Below, piece by piece: positions 34,125-47,194 of a stretch of DNA of 64,000 bases (positions within the stretch are counted from its first letter, which is position 1; each line of letters opens with the position of its first letter). The stretch spans positions 1,240,001 through 1,304,000 of the forward strand of contig JAGTXK010000219.1 in assembly GCA_019096195.1 (NCBI GenBank), in the 5' to 3' direction. The notes below the pieces were generated by a model. It did not search any database and was not told the DNA's origin. It worked only from the letters and a program-made list of their open reading frames with translations. The translations under genes were made by a program, and so were the position numbers. This stretch comes from Boletus sp. NGJ (taxonomy: Eukaryota > Basidiomycota > Agaricomycetes > Boletales > Boletaceae).

Positions 34125-37100
34125 ATGCCTCCCAAAAATAAAGGGAAGAAAGTGAAAGGCAGTGATGACGATTACTGGTCAGCCTACCACGATCGATTTG
34201 CTGGAAGATCACTGTAGCTGAATGGCTAAACGGTACCAGGGACAAGGTCGGCCAATCTATCGCGGACAACAGCCCTGCGACAGAACAGATCGGTGACTCT
34301 GATGCAGACAACGCTCCAACTGCCAAGACGAAACCTAGTTTCTCTGCATTCGGCGCCCTCTCAATGCAAGATGATGGCCCACCGGAGGTGGACGAGAACG
34401 AAGACTTTGGAGGTCTCATGGTGCGTTTAGGGATCACATTCGAAATCTATTACAACTGTCGTACCGTCGCATAGTCGGTCATAAAAGCGTCGACAGCAAA
34501 GGGAAAGAAGGACAAGAAGAAGGCCAAGAAGGTGCAAGAAGATCTCGACGAACCCCTTGGCGAAGAACCAGCAGCTGTTGTGGACAAGGCACCAGTAGAA
34601 ATGGACAAGGCACCAGTAGAAATGACTGCGGATGATCTTGCTGACGAAGAGTGGGGCCCTTCCAAGGACAAAGGGAAGAAAGATAAAAAGGGCAAAGGGA
34701 AGAAAGGAAAGGCACTACATGAGGAAGAAGAGTTGGTTCAAGGTAATATATCTGTTCTCTCACTTTGAACTTGGACCCATTCAGTCCGCAGACGAGCCTA
34801 CCAACACGATTGCCTCTGCTCCTCAGCCACCAAGTGCCGAACCTCAAGAGCACAGAGACAATGACGCAGACGAGGATGCGGACGCCCGGTCCGAAAGTTC
34901 TTACAAAGAAAGAAAAGGAGAAGCTCAAGAAAGAACGCGAAAAGGTCGTTTTCCTATAATTTGTTCTTTTCAGCACACGTCTGACCCTTCCAGGCCAAGA
35001 AAAAGGCTCAGGCAGAGGCAAAGAAATCTACTACTGCAACGGAAGACGCGCCCACTGATACTGCTACGATCGCGGCCTCGGTTTCGGCACCTTCCGAATC
35101 AAAGGCAGAGAAGGATGAGGGGGATGAGGGGGATGGCCAGGATGGCGGGGGAGCTACTGCGAAGAAGAAGAAGAAGAAGAAAGGTAAAAAGGACGAAGAT
35201 GGATCGGTAACCGCTCCCGCTGCGGCTGCGGCCCCAGTCCCGACCGCGAACAAAAAGAAAGGCGGATTAAGCGCGCTGAAGGCGTTGATGGAGGAAAAGA
35301 AGAGGTTGGAAGAGGAAGCAAGGCAGAGAGAGGAAGAGGAGAGACGACGCATCGAGGAGGAAGAGAGGCGGGCAGAGGAGGAGGCGAAGAGAATGGAAGA
35401 GGAGAAGCAGAGGAAGAAGGAGAAAGAAAAGGTACGCCTCGAGACGCGGTAAATCACCGTCATCCTCATCCAGTGGAACAGATGAAACGCGAGTTGGCCA
35501 AGAAAGAGGGTCGCCTACTGACGAAAAAGCAAAAGGAGGAAAAGGCCGCCGCTGAACGACGCAGACAAGCACTGATTGCCTCAGGAGTGCAGATCGAAGG
35601 TTTACAGCAGCCGTCCGGGGTGCCCTCCGCTAGTAAAAAAGTGACTTATGGTTCCCGCAAAAAGAAGGGGCCCTTGAGCAAAGATTCAACTCCTGCATCT
35701 CCCGCTCTAGAATCAAGACCACTGAGTCCTGCGCCTGTTAGCGCACCTCCTTCCCCATCCCCTGCTCCCGCAGAGTTCCCGAATAAGGCTGATGATGTCA
35801 AGGATGAGTGGGACGCTAGTAGTGCGGAGGAAGATACCGGTTCCGTACCAGCTCCTACCGTTAAGGACTCGTGGGACGCGTCAAGCGAGGACGAAGAGAG
35901 CGCTCCGCCTCCGCCTTCTGAGATTAAGCGTACCAAAGTGCCTGCGGTTCTTGCCGCACCACCACCTTCCCAGCCCGCGAAAGGAGCACCCCCTGGTCCG
36001 TATATTCTGTCGTCTTCCGTTTCCATTTAGTTAAACTACTCTAGCATCGCCCACCAATGGGACAGCCATCAAACTGCAGGCGGTGCAAGGATCCGCTCCC
36101 AAACCTCCTACAAACGAAACCTCAGAAGAGGAGTCGTCTGAAGATGACTCCTTCGAAGACGACTCGGAGGACGATTCAGATGACAGCTCTGAAGAGTCAA
36201 GTGATGGTATGACCAAGGCACAGCGTGTAACTGCACAGAAGAAGGCGGAAGCCGCTGACCGCAGGGCAAAAGCACACGAGGCTGCACTTGCTGCGAGTAG
36301 CAAGGATAACCTACGTAGTCCGATCTGCTGTATCCTGGGTCACGTCGACACTGGTAAGACCAAATTGCTGGACAAGGTCAGGATCTGTTATCTCTTTTCA
36401 CCATGTCACTGACACGATCGGGCCAGATCCGGCAAACTAACGTACAAGAGGGTGAGGCCGGTGGTATTACACAACAAATTGGTGCAACATACTTCCCTGT
36501 TGACGCTATCAAAACCAAGACGGCGGTGTTAAACAAGGTCTGTAGTTGGATGCTGTTGAGCCTTCTTTTTAACGGTGTGGTACAGGATGGGAAACAAGAA
36601 TACAAGGTTCCAGGCTTGCTTATAATCGACACACCTGGCCACGAATCTTTCACGAATCTGCGGAGTCGTGGAAGTTCACTTTGCAATATCGCTATTCTTG
36701 TCGTTGATATCATGGTAAGTTTCCTTTGAGAGATACCGAAATAAACTCACGGTCGATCGGCAGCATGGTCTCGAACCACAAACGCTCGAGTCCCTCCGTT
36801 TACTCAGGGATCGTAAGACTCCCTTCATCGTCGCCCTTAATAAGGTAATCTTCCAGCTATTTGGTCACACATGCCACTTTTCAAATTTCTCCAGATCGAC
36901 CGTTTGTTCGGGTGGGAGGCAACTCCAGATGGTGCATTTCAAGAATCATTTGCCAAACAGAAGAGGGCTACCCAGCGCGAGTTCGAGGATCGTGTCCAGA
37001 AGACTATACTTGCCTTTGCTGAGCAAGGCTTAAACGCTACGCTCTACTACGAGAACAAGAACTTTGCCCGAAATGTCTCACTTGTCCCCACTTCTGCCAT

Positions 37101-38628
37101 CACTGGGGAAGGTGTTCCGGACATGATCATGCTTTTGATCAATCTAACTCAACAACGGATGAGTGACCGCCTCATGTACCTTTCAGAACTAGAGTGCACG
37201 GTATTGGAAGTCAAGGTCGTCGAAGGTCTCGGAACTACGATCGATGTCATTCTTTCTAATGGTATTCTACACGAGGGTGACAAAATTGTCGTCTGCGGTC
37301 TTAACGGCCCCATTGTTACTCAAATTCGCGCACTACTCACGCCCCAGCCTCTGCGCGAGCTACGTATAAAGGTGTGTGATCTCTTACAGGACCAAATCAC
37401 TCTCGCTGACCTTTGGATCACGTGTAGTCTGCTTATGTGCACCATAAGGAAGTCAAGGCAGCACTTGGCGTTAAAGTCGTTGCCCCCGATCTTGAGAAGG
37501 CTATCGCTGGTTCACGGCTTTTGGTTGTTGGTCCTGACGAGGATGAGGATGACCTAATGGAGGAAGTCATGTCTGATCTTACCTCCCTATTGAACTCTAT
37601 CGATAAATCGGGCCGTGGTGTCTCCGTACAGGCAAGCACGCTAGGGTCACTTGAAGCCCTCCTCGACTTCTTGAAGGTCAGCAAGATTCCTGTCTCGGGT
37701 ATCAACATCGGTCCTGTCCATAAGAAAGATATTATGCGCACAGCAACTATGCTTGAGAAGGCCAAAGAGCTTGCCGTTGTTCTCGCCTTCGATGTTCCTG
37801 TCGACAAGGACTCTGAAAGGTTGGCGGAGGAGATGGGCATCAAGATATTCAAAGGTTTGTATTTGTCCAAGTTGGACATGGACCCACTGACGCTTGCATA
37901 GCTGATATCATCTACCACTTATTTGACGCATTCACCGCATACAACAACGAGATAATGGAGGCCAAGCGCCGAGATGCCGCGCCACAAGCAGTCTGGCCCT
38001 GTCGCTTGAAGACCATCGCTGCATTTTGCAAACGAGACCCCATAATCCTGGGTGTGGATATTCTCGATGGAACATTGCGGGTCGGTACGCCCATCTGTGT
38101 AGTGAAGGTCGATCCAACTACCCAGAAGAGGGACATCATTGACCTTGGGAAGATGTGAGTCGCAGCAACGAAGATGTTGGTCCCGAATCAGTCCTCACGA
38201 CTATATGCACAGAACATCGTTGGAGATTAACCATAAGCCATTCGATGTAAGTTGCGAGTAGTCTTGCATTTCTCAGCATAATCGATGTTTGTCATTCCAG
38301 ATTGTCAAGAAATCCCAGGCGGGTGGGGGCGTGGCCGTTAAGATTGAGCACGCCGTGTATCAGTCAGCCAAGATGTTCGGCCGCCATTTCGACGAAAAGG
38401 ATGACCTTCTCAGCCATATCACGAGGCAGAGTATCGATGTTATGAAGGTAATATATTTGAATGACGCTCACATTCATATTGACACAGTTCTTTCAGTCAT
38501 CATTTAAGACCGATGTCTCCAACGAAGAGTGGCTTCTTATAAAAGCATTGAAACAGGTGCGCCCAGGCTTTTCCGATGACTTCCATCGTTTGACAATCCG
38601 AAACAACAAGCGTCTGAACATCCCATGA
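34125..38628 (+). CDS. eIF5B: Translation initiation factor eIF5B
   Basis: GTPase that joins the ribosomal subunits at the end of initiation. Starts [18 protein letters not shown]. The long charged N-terminal half (34.1-36.3 kb) is Lys/Glu-rich and probably coiled or disordered ([34 protein letters not shown]), with repeated [24 protein letters not shown] acidic units. The G domain follows: G1 [17 protein letters not shown]2 [13 protein letters not shown]3 [14 protein letters not shown]4 VALNKIDRLFGW and G5 [10 protein letters not shown]. Domain II reads [18 protein letters not shown]. Domain III contains [20 protein letters not shown] and [11 protein letters not shown]. Domain IV reads [20 protein letters not shown] through [22 protein letters not shown] final small exon codes RLNIP, stop at 38628. 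Full length by family comparison, about 1,200 residues. Confidence 0.95.
34581..34622 (+). repeat. 21-base tandem duplication inside eIF5B
   Basis: Two adjoining identical 21-base units (tggacaaggcaccagtagaa plus a) code a repeated MDKAPVE heptad in the disordered N-terminal half. It is in frame, so it only lengthens the linker. Confidence 0.9.
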
Positions 38629-38751
38629 AGCGTGACCGTGTGACCCATGACCCGGTGGTGCCTTACCATCGGAGTTACATTACATCACTGTATTTATACC
38701 GCATATCATCAAATCGGAATGTCAACGCTTGTTTTTTTTTCCCTCTTTAGA

Positions 38752-41196
38752 ATGTCTGTGAGTCCGTCTAGCCCAGATGTCCACAAAAACGCGAATCAAG
38801 AAGCATCTACTGAAGACAAAGATACTTTACAATTGGTAATACGCTAATCGAGGCGACGATGGGGGGATGACCTTGTGTCGGATGATGCGCTGGGAAACTA
38901 CTAGTAATCGGTAACGTCGCTTTATAGTGGCAAACTGGGAAGGGCTGCGGGTATCCCTGATTGCAGACTCTGGGCACTCTGATCTGCGCTTCGCAGATCT
39001 TGTACCCTCAGAGGAAGACGCATCAGGGGTTGAGATTATACCGCTTGAACCTGAACAGCGCTCATACCTGCGTAGGGAAGCCCCCAGTATCGCCTTGCCA
39101 TTGCCGCTCCTCCGGGAGCAATACATGTATAGCTGACGTTATTCACCTTGCCTTTTCAGAGCCATCTTGGGTACAAGCAGGTGCTCGAAATCTTTCTTAT
39201 CGGTGACCCACGTTCGCTGAGCGCTTGACAACATATCCTTTAGCAACTCCATCGCAGCTGGCATTTTATCGAGAGCTTCGCTGCTAGTTTTGTGGCTCTA
39301 AACTTCATCGGTGGCGTTCGGTATGGACAAACTTGCTCGTCACAAATATCTCTCGCCAATAATGGTCCCTTCTTTCAGTTCGTTCTTCTTCCTTGGGTTG
39401 CTGGCGGGAGGTCCTGCTGCGATATGGTATCAATTCTAATAAACCTTGGTAAGCTTATATTGAATACTTCTGTAGGTCATCCTACGTCGTTACGATCATC
39501 TTTATGATCATAACTGCCGCGGTTCTTGCGGAAATCTGTTCGGCATTGCCGCTCAGCGGTTCGATCTATATTTGGGCAGCTGAGAGTGCTGGACCAAAAC
39601 ATGCGAGGTTTTTCGGCTTTTTGGTCGCTTGGTGGTCATGCACCGCATGGATGACTTTTACTGCAAGCAATTGTCAAGTGAGTCTGGCATCCATTCAATA
39701 GGAAGTCAGATTATACTTATTTTGTTGACAGACTACTGCCAATTACATTGTTTCTCAGTTGGCTGTCTGGGAAATCGACTTCCCTGGTGGTGTTGATAAC
39801 AGTAACATCAAATGGCGTGCCTTTGTCTGGATACTCTCCGAGTTGGTGCTATTGGTTTCTGTGGCTATCAACTACCTCCCTCCTAGACTCTATTCCGGTG
39901 TTTTCAAGTTTTCGGTCGGATTGCTCATGGTTGACTTTTTCTTATGTGTTATTTGGCTCCCTATTGGCGTCTCAAGAACTTACGGATTCCGCTCGGCCTC
40001 GGATGTATTTACATTGACTTGTGGGTCGGGATTGGGTGAAACATATCGTAGCCGCTGACTCACACTTGACTAGACAATGGCACTGGAGCTTCTGCTGGGT
40101 GGAACTGGCTCTTATCCTTGTGCGTCCTTTATTTATCTCCCGATCCGTTCAGTGGATCGCTCAAGGTCAATCAATAGCCTCTTCACTGCCGGAACCCTAA
40201 CTGGATTCGATGCATCGGGCCACATTGCTGAAGAAACCAAAAATGCCAGGTATATACAATTTGAATAATGACACTACCTTCCTTGACTCACTCTTTTTTC
40301 AGTGTCATTGCAGCAAGAGGCATCCTATCGAGTGCCATCGCAACAGGGGTGCTCGGTTTCATTACCACCATCTTGTTCTTGTTTTGCACACCAGACCTCA
40401 ACACGATATTTGCACTTGCTGCCCCACAGCCATTCGTCCAGATTTATGCACTGGCATTGGGCAAGAAAGCTAGTATCTTCATGACGATTCTGGCTGTCGT
40501 TGGTCTCATAATGGTTTGAAAACATTTCCTAGTTTGCGTTCTCGCTGAGGCTGGTATTCCGTAGAACACAACGGTGGCAATCGTCGCTTCGTCTCGTTTG
40601 GTGTTCGCCGTCGCTCGTGACGGTGTGCTTCCCTTCTCTGGATGGATTGGACAAGTCGACGTGCAAGGGCAACCGCGCAACGCAGTTACTGTCATATTTA
40701 TCTTTGCCGCCGCCATCCTATGCACGATTTTACCCAGTCAAGTTGCATTCACGTCGTTGGTGTCAGCCGGTGCTCTTCCAACCATCGCAGCATACGGCCT
40801 TATCGCCCTGCTGCGACTTTTCATGACCCCAGACCGATTCCAGTCTTCTCGGTTCAGACTTGGCAAATACGCGAAACCATTCTATGTTTGCGCAGCCGCT
40901 TTCAATGCTCTTATCTTCGCTGTAAGTATTTGCGTGGTTGTGGTAATTGTAGACAAGCATTGACCACCGACCCAAGGTCGATATCTCTCCCTTTTACTTC
41001 CCGGTTACTGCGCAGACGTTCAACTTTGTGAGTGATAGTCCCGCTTGGTACATCTTTAACCTGATGTAGCATTATGGAGGCTGTCGTCATCTTCGGAGCT
41101 ATATCTATATTTGCTTTCCTCACTTGGTACCTCACACCTGAGGACAAGTGGTTGAGACGGGATCAAATTCTCAAGGCCTTCGAGGCGACGGATTGA
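38752..41196 (+). CDS. APC-family amino acid/polyamine transporter
   Basis: Plasma- or vacuolar-membrane amino acid permease of the GABA/choline (Uga4-like) group. The first exon is read from MSVSPSSPDVHKNANQEAS at 38752 to LQL at 38835; a 324-base intron then joins SHLGYKQ and QLHRSWHFIESFAASF. Membrane segments run through VALNFIGGVR, LGLLAGGPAAIWSSYVVT, AVLAEICSALPLSGSIYIW, FFGFLVAWWSCTAW, WILSELVLLVSVAINYLPP, LFTAGTLTGFDASGHIAEET (the conserved FDASGHIAEET loop), GILSSAIATGVLGFITTILF, KASIFMTILAVVGLIM and NAVTVIFIFAAAILCTIL. It ends WYLTPEDKWLRRDQIL then AFEATD, stop at 41196. The N-terminus is the weak part: the first intron is much longer than the others. Tail to tail with the aminopeptidase gene, 58 bases between stops. 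Confidence 0.88.
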
Positions 41197-41254
41197 GAAT
41201 ACAGAAGATTTGCTTGAGGTTAAATGAGATGAGATATTGATGTCATAAGATATC

Positions 41255-43597
41255 CTAGAGTGGCTGTAGTCCCAATTGACCTTGACATGCCCCTTCTACG
41301 TCGACAATCTGGTGACAAATTACTTTTATTGTTGATCCGTGTAGCGGCGGAGCAGAAAGGACCAACCTCTTTGGGAGCAGCGACACTCAGGACTACTGGA
41401 TGATCTTTTCCGACGAGGACCTCATCCTGTGGGGATTTAAGCACGGAACATGTCACAGTAAACGAGACATGATTACGAACCTCGATCCGGATGCCCATAT
41501 TGTGGAAGACCTTTGGAAATTGCGGCACCGGGGGTACGTAAATACCTGGAGAAATAAGCATCAGCATCAGAAACAAAGGTGTGATAAGCGCTGGACGGAT
41601 CTACCTGGCTCCACGGTGATTACCATTCCTGCCTTCAAACTAACATATAGTTTGTTTTGCTCAGTGGATAAAGTTGATACGTCACTCGGATAAGTTTGAA
41701 CTTACCGGTCTCCGCGAGCAAGATGCGCCGACTCATGCAAATCTAAGTTTCATCTTGTGAGTCCCCGTCGACCCTTGGATGTTCCGCGTCCAGCAAGAGA
41801 ATAAAAAGACATACCTATTCCAATCGGATGACTCAAGAAATGTGGGTACAATACCCTTTCCAAATCTCCCGGGTACAGGTTAAACCCGATCTGGTTTAAT
41901 TCGGTTCGCAAGAGGTCACACGACTTGCGGTGGAGTTGGTGTAGGCTGAGTTCAGCAGTCTCTGTGCACACAGATATGAGGGATTTCTGGGCATTCAGGA
42001 CAGCCGTGTAGAGGTCCTTTTGGGGCGCACTAAACACTCCGGAGGCAGGGTAGGTGCGGGCTAAACAATAAGCGGTTAGAATGAAGTACAGACATCCAAA
42101 GAACCCGTCATCTGACTGATATCTGAGGCGTAGCCACTGTGATATCTCAGCATGGCAGTGCGAGATCAAATTTGGCGGTGGACTGACTTGTATTCGCATC
42201 CCGCGTCCATTAGGATCATCTCACCATCCTGAACCATTTGATTATTAGAGGTATAGTGTATTATAAGCGCATTGGGTCTAAAAAGAGTGTCAACCTAGTA
42301 TTTGCAAGAGGGTAAATTAGACTGATACCCGGATGCAACAACAGGCACATATGCTAATCGTTGTGATCCGGCGAGACAACACAAATATTCAAAATGAGCT
42401 GCGATTGCACTTTCGGATATCCCAGGGCAGGTAAATCGCATGGTCTGTAAAAGAAGAATGCCCGTCAGCGTCCGCAGTTTTCGGCATGGTGAGCAAATTG
42501 GCCTTGGCGAGAGAACGTCCGCTCATGTCAGCAGCAGCCCGCATGACCTGCTGTTCCCGCTCGCTCTTGATGGCTCGCAACTTGGCGACATGTGGTGCCA
42601 AGTCGTGCCTCCGTGAAGCTGACAAAGATTCCACAACTGTTTCGTATTCTGATTTGGGCTGCACGGGCGGAGAAAGATATCGTAATAAAGACTTGGCGGT
42701 CCGTGGAGACCGCTTTGATGCTGAGTTGGGTATGTCGATGTAAATGTTGGAGTAGAGACTAGCTAGTGACTTTAGTTGACTAGGGAAGCTTTGTATAGAC
42801 CTAGCATCATCTGCTTTGAATATGCTCAAAGCATCGTTGAAGCTTGTCCTGGGAATCACAGGGTCATTAGCTCGCGACTTGACCAGTAGCACCTGCTCGT
42901 CGCAGTACCTGGCACCTTCCCATTTTTCTTTGAGGGAGTCCTTGCCATTAGAGAATAAGGTCATTCGATAGCCACGTGAAGTAGAAGTCTTCTCTAGTCA
43001 TCGGTTTCAGCATGACGCCAAACTGATGGCTTGACCAAGCTCACCGAGGATAACGGCTGCGTCTGGCTCTTCGAAGCCCGTAAGGTACCAAAAGTCGGAC
43101 GCCTGACGGAATTTGTAACTGTATAGCGTTCAACACGGCTAACAAGTCGAGTCATTAAGTTAACCTACAATATGTCTTAAGAATATATTAGAAGCCTAGA
43201 GGATGGTAGACAGTGCTACGTACTTCCGCTCATGTACTTGATCGGCGCGGCGACCGAGACTACGATGGAATCATTCGAGAGGTTCTCCATCAACAGTCTG
43301 CGGCGCTGCTCATACTCCTCGACGGGTATTCCAGGCGTCAGCTCATGTGGTCTCACTATTTTTTTGCTGGGCTCAGCGTGTTGCGAAGTGCGACCGCGGG
43401 ACAGGCTCACGGAGGTGGGGGTGCGACTGGAAGAGCGGTTGGCCGTAGTTTGAGGGTTTGAGCTCGCCGTCGAGGGTAGCTTCGGTAGCAAATGCGCGCA
43501 GACAGCGACGGGTAGGCTGAAGAGGGCGGCGGGCGATGGCAACACCGGCGACAGGACGCTGCAGCGCACGCCAGCCTCGGGAGGACATTGGCGTCAT
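41255..43597 (-). CDS. ICP55: Mitochondrial Xaa-Pro aminopeptidase (ICP55 type)
   Basis: M24-family metallopeptidase. In yeast, Icp55 trims one residue from proteins already cut by the mitochondrial processing peptidase. The ATG at 43597 begins a classic matrix presequence, Arg-rich and free of acids (MSSRGWRALQRPVAGVAIAR, RRCLRAF). The N-terminal domain reads YGQPLFQSHPHLREP, LTPGIPVEEYEQRR, VSVAAPIKYMSG and YKFRQASDFWYLTGF. The M24 domain reads HVAKLRAIKSEREQQVMRAA, TMRFTCPGISESAIAAHFEY and AYVPVVASGPNALIIHY. The metal ligands lie in EMILMDAGCEY, GYASDITRTYPASG (spliced) and HPIGI. The C-terminal part reads NMGIRIEDEVLVGKDHPVVL and ends GQLGLQPL, stop at 41255. Introns are short. Head to head with the lipase gene. 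Confidence 0.92.
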
Positions 43598-43817
43598 TAA
43601 TCGAGGTATTTTACTGTAACTAATTATTTTCTGACGTTACTTAACCCTGTAAAATAATGATTGACATAATAACGACAATCACGCGCGATTGACTTGGTTG
43701 AGGATTTGTGCCCCCACTGACAGTAGTAGTGGGCCTCATTTCGTACTCGTACTGCAGCCCGTAATGTGTTGTGACTGGGAGAGATATGGCCGACGCGGTG
43801 TCGACGTCGCAACCACG
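43598..43817. promoter_or_regulatory. Bidirectional promoter region, ICP55 / lipase
   Basis: 220 bases between the ATG of the aminopeptidase and the chosen ATG of the lipase. It is A/T-rich next to ICP55 (about 43605-43680) and mixed elsewhere. An upstream ATG at 43787 opens a short ORF that ends within the same leader. Confidence 0.5.
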
Positions 43818-46333
43818 ATGACCGCCTTCGGTTTTTCCGCGGTCAAAGGAACAACCAGGCTCGGAGTACTCTTTCTTCTTCTGCTCATGCCAATTGCACT
43901 GATGTCGCTTTAGTTTTCTCTCGTTCGCAACGTGGCTTCCAGCACAGTCGTGGCTACCGCATTAGCTTTCGATTATACCATTCTCGGTCGGAGACAAATC
44001 ACGGCTCCCGTCATTGAAGGCGCCGTCTCGAGTGCAATCGACTTTGCCGAAACACTGACACTTGCTCCGATATACCTGGGGGAGTGCATCTCCTCTGCCT
44101 CTCTTCGCGCTGCCCATAGCTCCATTGATATCCTTTCCATCATATTTCCCGGGAGTAGTGAGGCATCCTTTTCATTGGGCCCGTTCATTGATCTGGTGAA
44201 GAGAGAGTGGGACAACCCCACTCCAAGTCACATTATACCAATCAAGAAATATGGCATCACGGAAGTCGCTAGAGCTCTCATCGCTTGGGTTGCACTCCAG
44301 GGGGTTACCCAAGAACACCACGAATCACGATGGTCCCCTTACCTTCGCGAAGTCAAGATACATAGTCCTACAACCGGCCATCAACTAAAACGTGTTCCAT
44401 CTCGTATCCGTGTCACCTCGGACCTCATATTCCCAGGGCATCGTGGACAACTCATATCTGCTGATATTGGTGAAGCACCGACGATCTCCCTTTCAAGACA
44501 GCGATCTGCAAGCGTACTTTCCCGGCTGTCTGTATCATCTGTAGCGTCATCATGGTGGAAGGACGCGCGACCGGAACACTGCCCAAAATCAACGGAGGAG
44601 GTGAAGATGAACTTGAGACGATTTTCCAAAATGGTCCTCGCGGGATATGGCGGAGCTAGCCTTTTATTTTTTGGGGTATCACCTCTGTTTGCCTCTCCGT
44701 CTGCTCGTGCGAAACCACCTACAGTGTCCAATGAGAAGGAGGCCGAGGAAGCACAACTAGAGAAGGCCATCAACGAGGCCGAAGCCGAAATAGAAGGTAC
44801 ATCCGGAAATTTCCCCCCTTCGTCGGAAGACAATATGGAGTATTCGTGGTGGGATATTTTGTTGGGCAAGCATGACAAGGAGATTTTTGAACGATCAGTA
44901 CACGGTGGACGTCCAGATCCTCAAAATATACAAACTCGTCTGCGCGCTACCGCCGTGATTGGCATTGAACGCCAAATGCCTAGATTCTGGGTACTCACCG
45001 ATCATGACCGTTGCCAAGTCGTTCTCGTCCTTCGTGGTGTGTACATCTTTTTTGGGCACAGACGACGAGCGCTTGACGAGGATCATGGGAATAGGTACCA
45101 TGTCCCTGAACGAACTAGCAGTTGACTTGACATGCGAACCCGTGGAGTTCGAACCCGCGTCCAATACCTTTGCAGACGATTGTTCCTCCGATGCCAAGGT
45201 TCCATTCCCAGACTCAGGGCGGTGTCACAGTCGTAGACGATCCTCGTTCCTGTCGTCGACAGTTCAATGTCCACGATACCATGTGCACGGTGGTATGCTT
45301 CGCATGGCTCGGGTAATGGGTGAGATTGGGAAGCCGGTACATCTTGCTGTGATGGATGCTCTGAGCCGGAACCCAGATTATGGTTCGTAGACTTGGCAGC
45401 TCATCGCCGTCAGGGCCACTCTATTTCTGACATTTTTTAATTGTCGCGGAGTAGAACTCATCCTCTGTGGACACTCCCTCGGGGCTGGCGTGGCCGCTCT
45501 CTTGGGTCTGGTGAGTAATATAGATTATTGGTCAACTATACATTCAACCGCTTTGAAGATGTGGGCAGATTCAACTACATGTCTTACTGTCTCATCAAGC
45601 GGACTTCCCGTTGATCGCCCGGTGTCTGTGTACTGTATAGCACCACCGTACGTTGAGTCAATCGGCGTTTCGCAGACGCCATCTTACATTTGATCGCCTA
45701 GATGTCTCACTGATGCAGACTTAAGTCGCCTGGCGTCCAAGTTAATTGTCTCTTTCGTCTATTCAGATGATATTGTATCCCGACTGTCGTTGGGTTCTGT
45801 GCGTGATATCCGTAATGCGGCTTTATGGCTCTGCGAGGCGAATGACAATGGTGGACGGGAAGGATACTCTGTCGTAACACATCGGACGAGACAATGGAAG
45901 AGTGGAGAAGGCTCCTCTGATGACATGCATTGGGTGAGCGCTCCCCCTTCATAAGCCTCATTGAACGTTTTTTAATCCTCTTTTCGTGTATGGTCTTCCT
46001 TGCCTGGACAGTTTTTGGCGACGAGGAAAACACTCGAGGCAAACATGCAGACGGCAGACTTGTATCCCCCAGGTCGCCTTTTCTGGGCTCGTAGAGATGG
46101 GGATTTGCCCCACTCGCAAAGAGTGTCATCTACTGGCTCAGGAAAAGCGGCAAAAGTCAGACTGTTTGAGGTGCTGGACACAGAGAAAGTTTTTTCGCAG
46201 ATCGTATTTTCCAAGAACATGCTTAGGTATGTCATTTTAATTTGGCAATCTTCTTTTAGTTCGTTAACATCTCCGCTTTCACAGCGCCCATCTACCCCAT
46301 CGTTATGATCAAGTTCTGCATGAGCTGCTATAA
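43818..46333 (+). CDS. Class 3 lipase (Lipase_3), membrane-anchored
   Basis: Serine lipase of the sn1-diacylglycerol-lipase-like group. The start is chosen at 43818 (MTAFGFSAVKGTTRLG), giving an N-terminal hydrophobic segment (VLFLLLLMPIAL) that fits a membrane anchor; a small intron then leads to TVVATALAFDYTILG. The first large exon is poorly conserved and includes MNLRRFSKMVLAGYGGASLL and a second hydrophobic stretch. The lipase core reads FWVLTDHDRCQVVLVLRG then TMSLNELAVDLTCEP, then YHVHGGMLRMARVMGEIGKP. The nucleophile elbow is ILCGHSLGAGVAALL (GxSxG, Ser in GHSLG). SKLIVSFVYSDDIVSRLSLG probably carries the catalytic Asp (DD) and DMHW follows. The end is SAHLPHRYDQVLHELL, with a plausible catalytic His, stop at 46333. 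Exon limits before 44 kb are uncertain. Confidence 0.85.
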
Positions 46334-47194
46334 GACGAACCTCGCAAGATCCGGACCGGAAGCGGAAATAGCTTACTACTGTTATTAGGCAAGGCAGCGA
46401 GCATCACTGTAAATTTCCCGTTTAAAGATACATTCCTGATACCACACAAGGAACACTTGCTTATTTATGTAATCACCTGTAATCACCTGTATCACCTCGT
46501 TCGTTGTATCCGATGTAGCGCTACAAAGTATTTCATGGCGCCTCTTTGGCACTGGACCAACTGGACGCATCCCTCTCCCATCCGATTGATTCCGAAGAGT
46601 CAGCAGAGTCTCAGATCTCAGCTGCGAAAATTATTCGTTCGCCGTCATCCCCACGGCCGACTCGTCTGAGAGCTAAACCCAAACCACCATATGCTCCATT
46701 GTGTCATTCCGATGCCGGGTAACAGCCCGTTGTGTCATGTAACGGAGGATACTGCTCTCCAGAGATCCGGCCAGAGGTTTAATCATGGCTTTGACGGGGT
46801 GCTTCTGCTGGATCCTCTCACCGTGTGGCCATTCCGAGGCTACAGATCCTGGGGTCAAATCCGAGGTTAGCATGGACTGCGTGAATCCCATGTACCACAG
46901 AACCTCAATAGCTCCGGATCTGAGTCTGATCTTGGTTAATTAATAGGTCTGCACGCAAATGAACCAACATCAATATGGTGGTATTGCGTCTACAGGATGG
47001 CTAGTCCATTGACACGTCGAGAACAAAACGGCTAGGTGTGGCGTGCTTCTTCACAAGTACGTACATGGACGAAACCCTCGCACGCAAGGTGATGACATGT
47101 GAACCGAGACTGCACCCTGTACTGGGAAGTGTCAAGGTGTGAGTTACCGGGATGCGAAAAAGGTGACTGGGTGGAAGACGACCATGTGCAACGC
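46334..47194. other. Convergent gap, lipase / SPT4
   Basis: 861 bases holding both 3' ends. A short imperfect tandem repeat (aatcacctgt twice, then atcacct; 46471-46497) is visible. No gene, RNA gene or transposon was recognised. Confidence 0.5.

Noticed and set aside
43787-43820. Upstream ATG (43787, MADAVSTSQPR) as lipase start
   Set aside because: It ends in a stop after 11 codons that overlaps the chosen ATG, so it is at most a short upstream ORF.
45140-45160. gagttcgaacccgcg resembles a tRNA B box
   Set aside because: It lies inside the lipase coding exon (VEFEPA), and no matching acceptor stem or A box is nearby.
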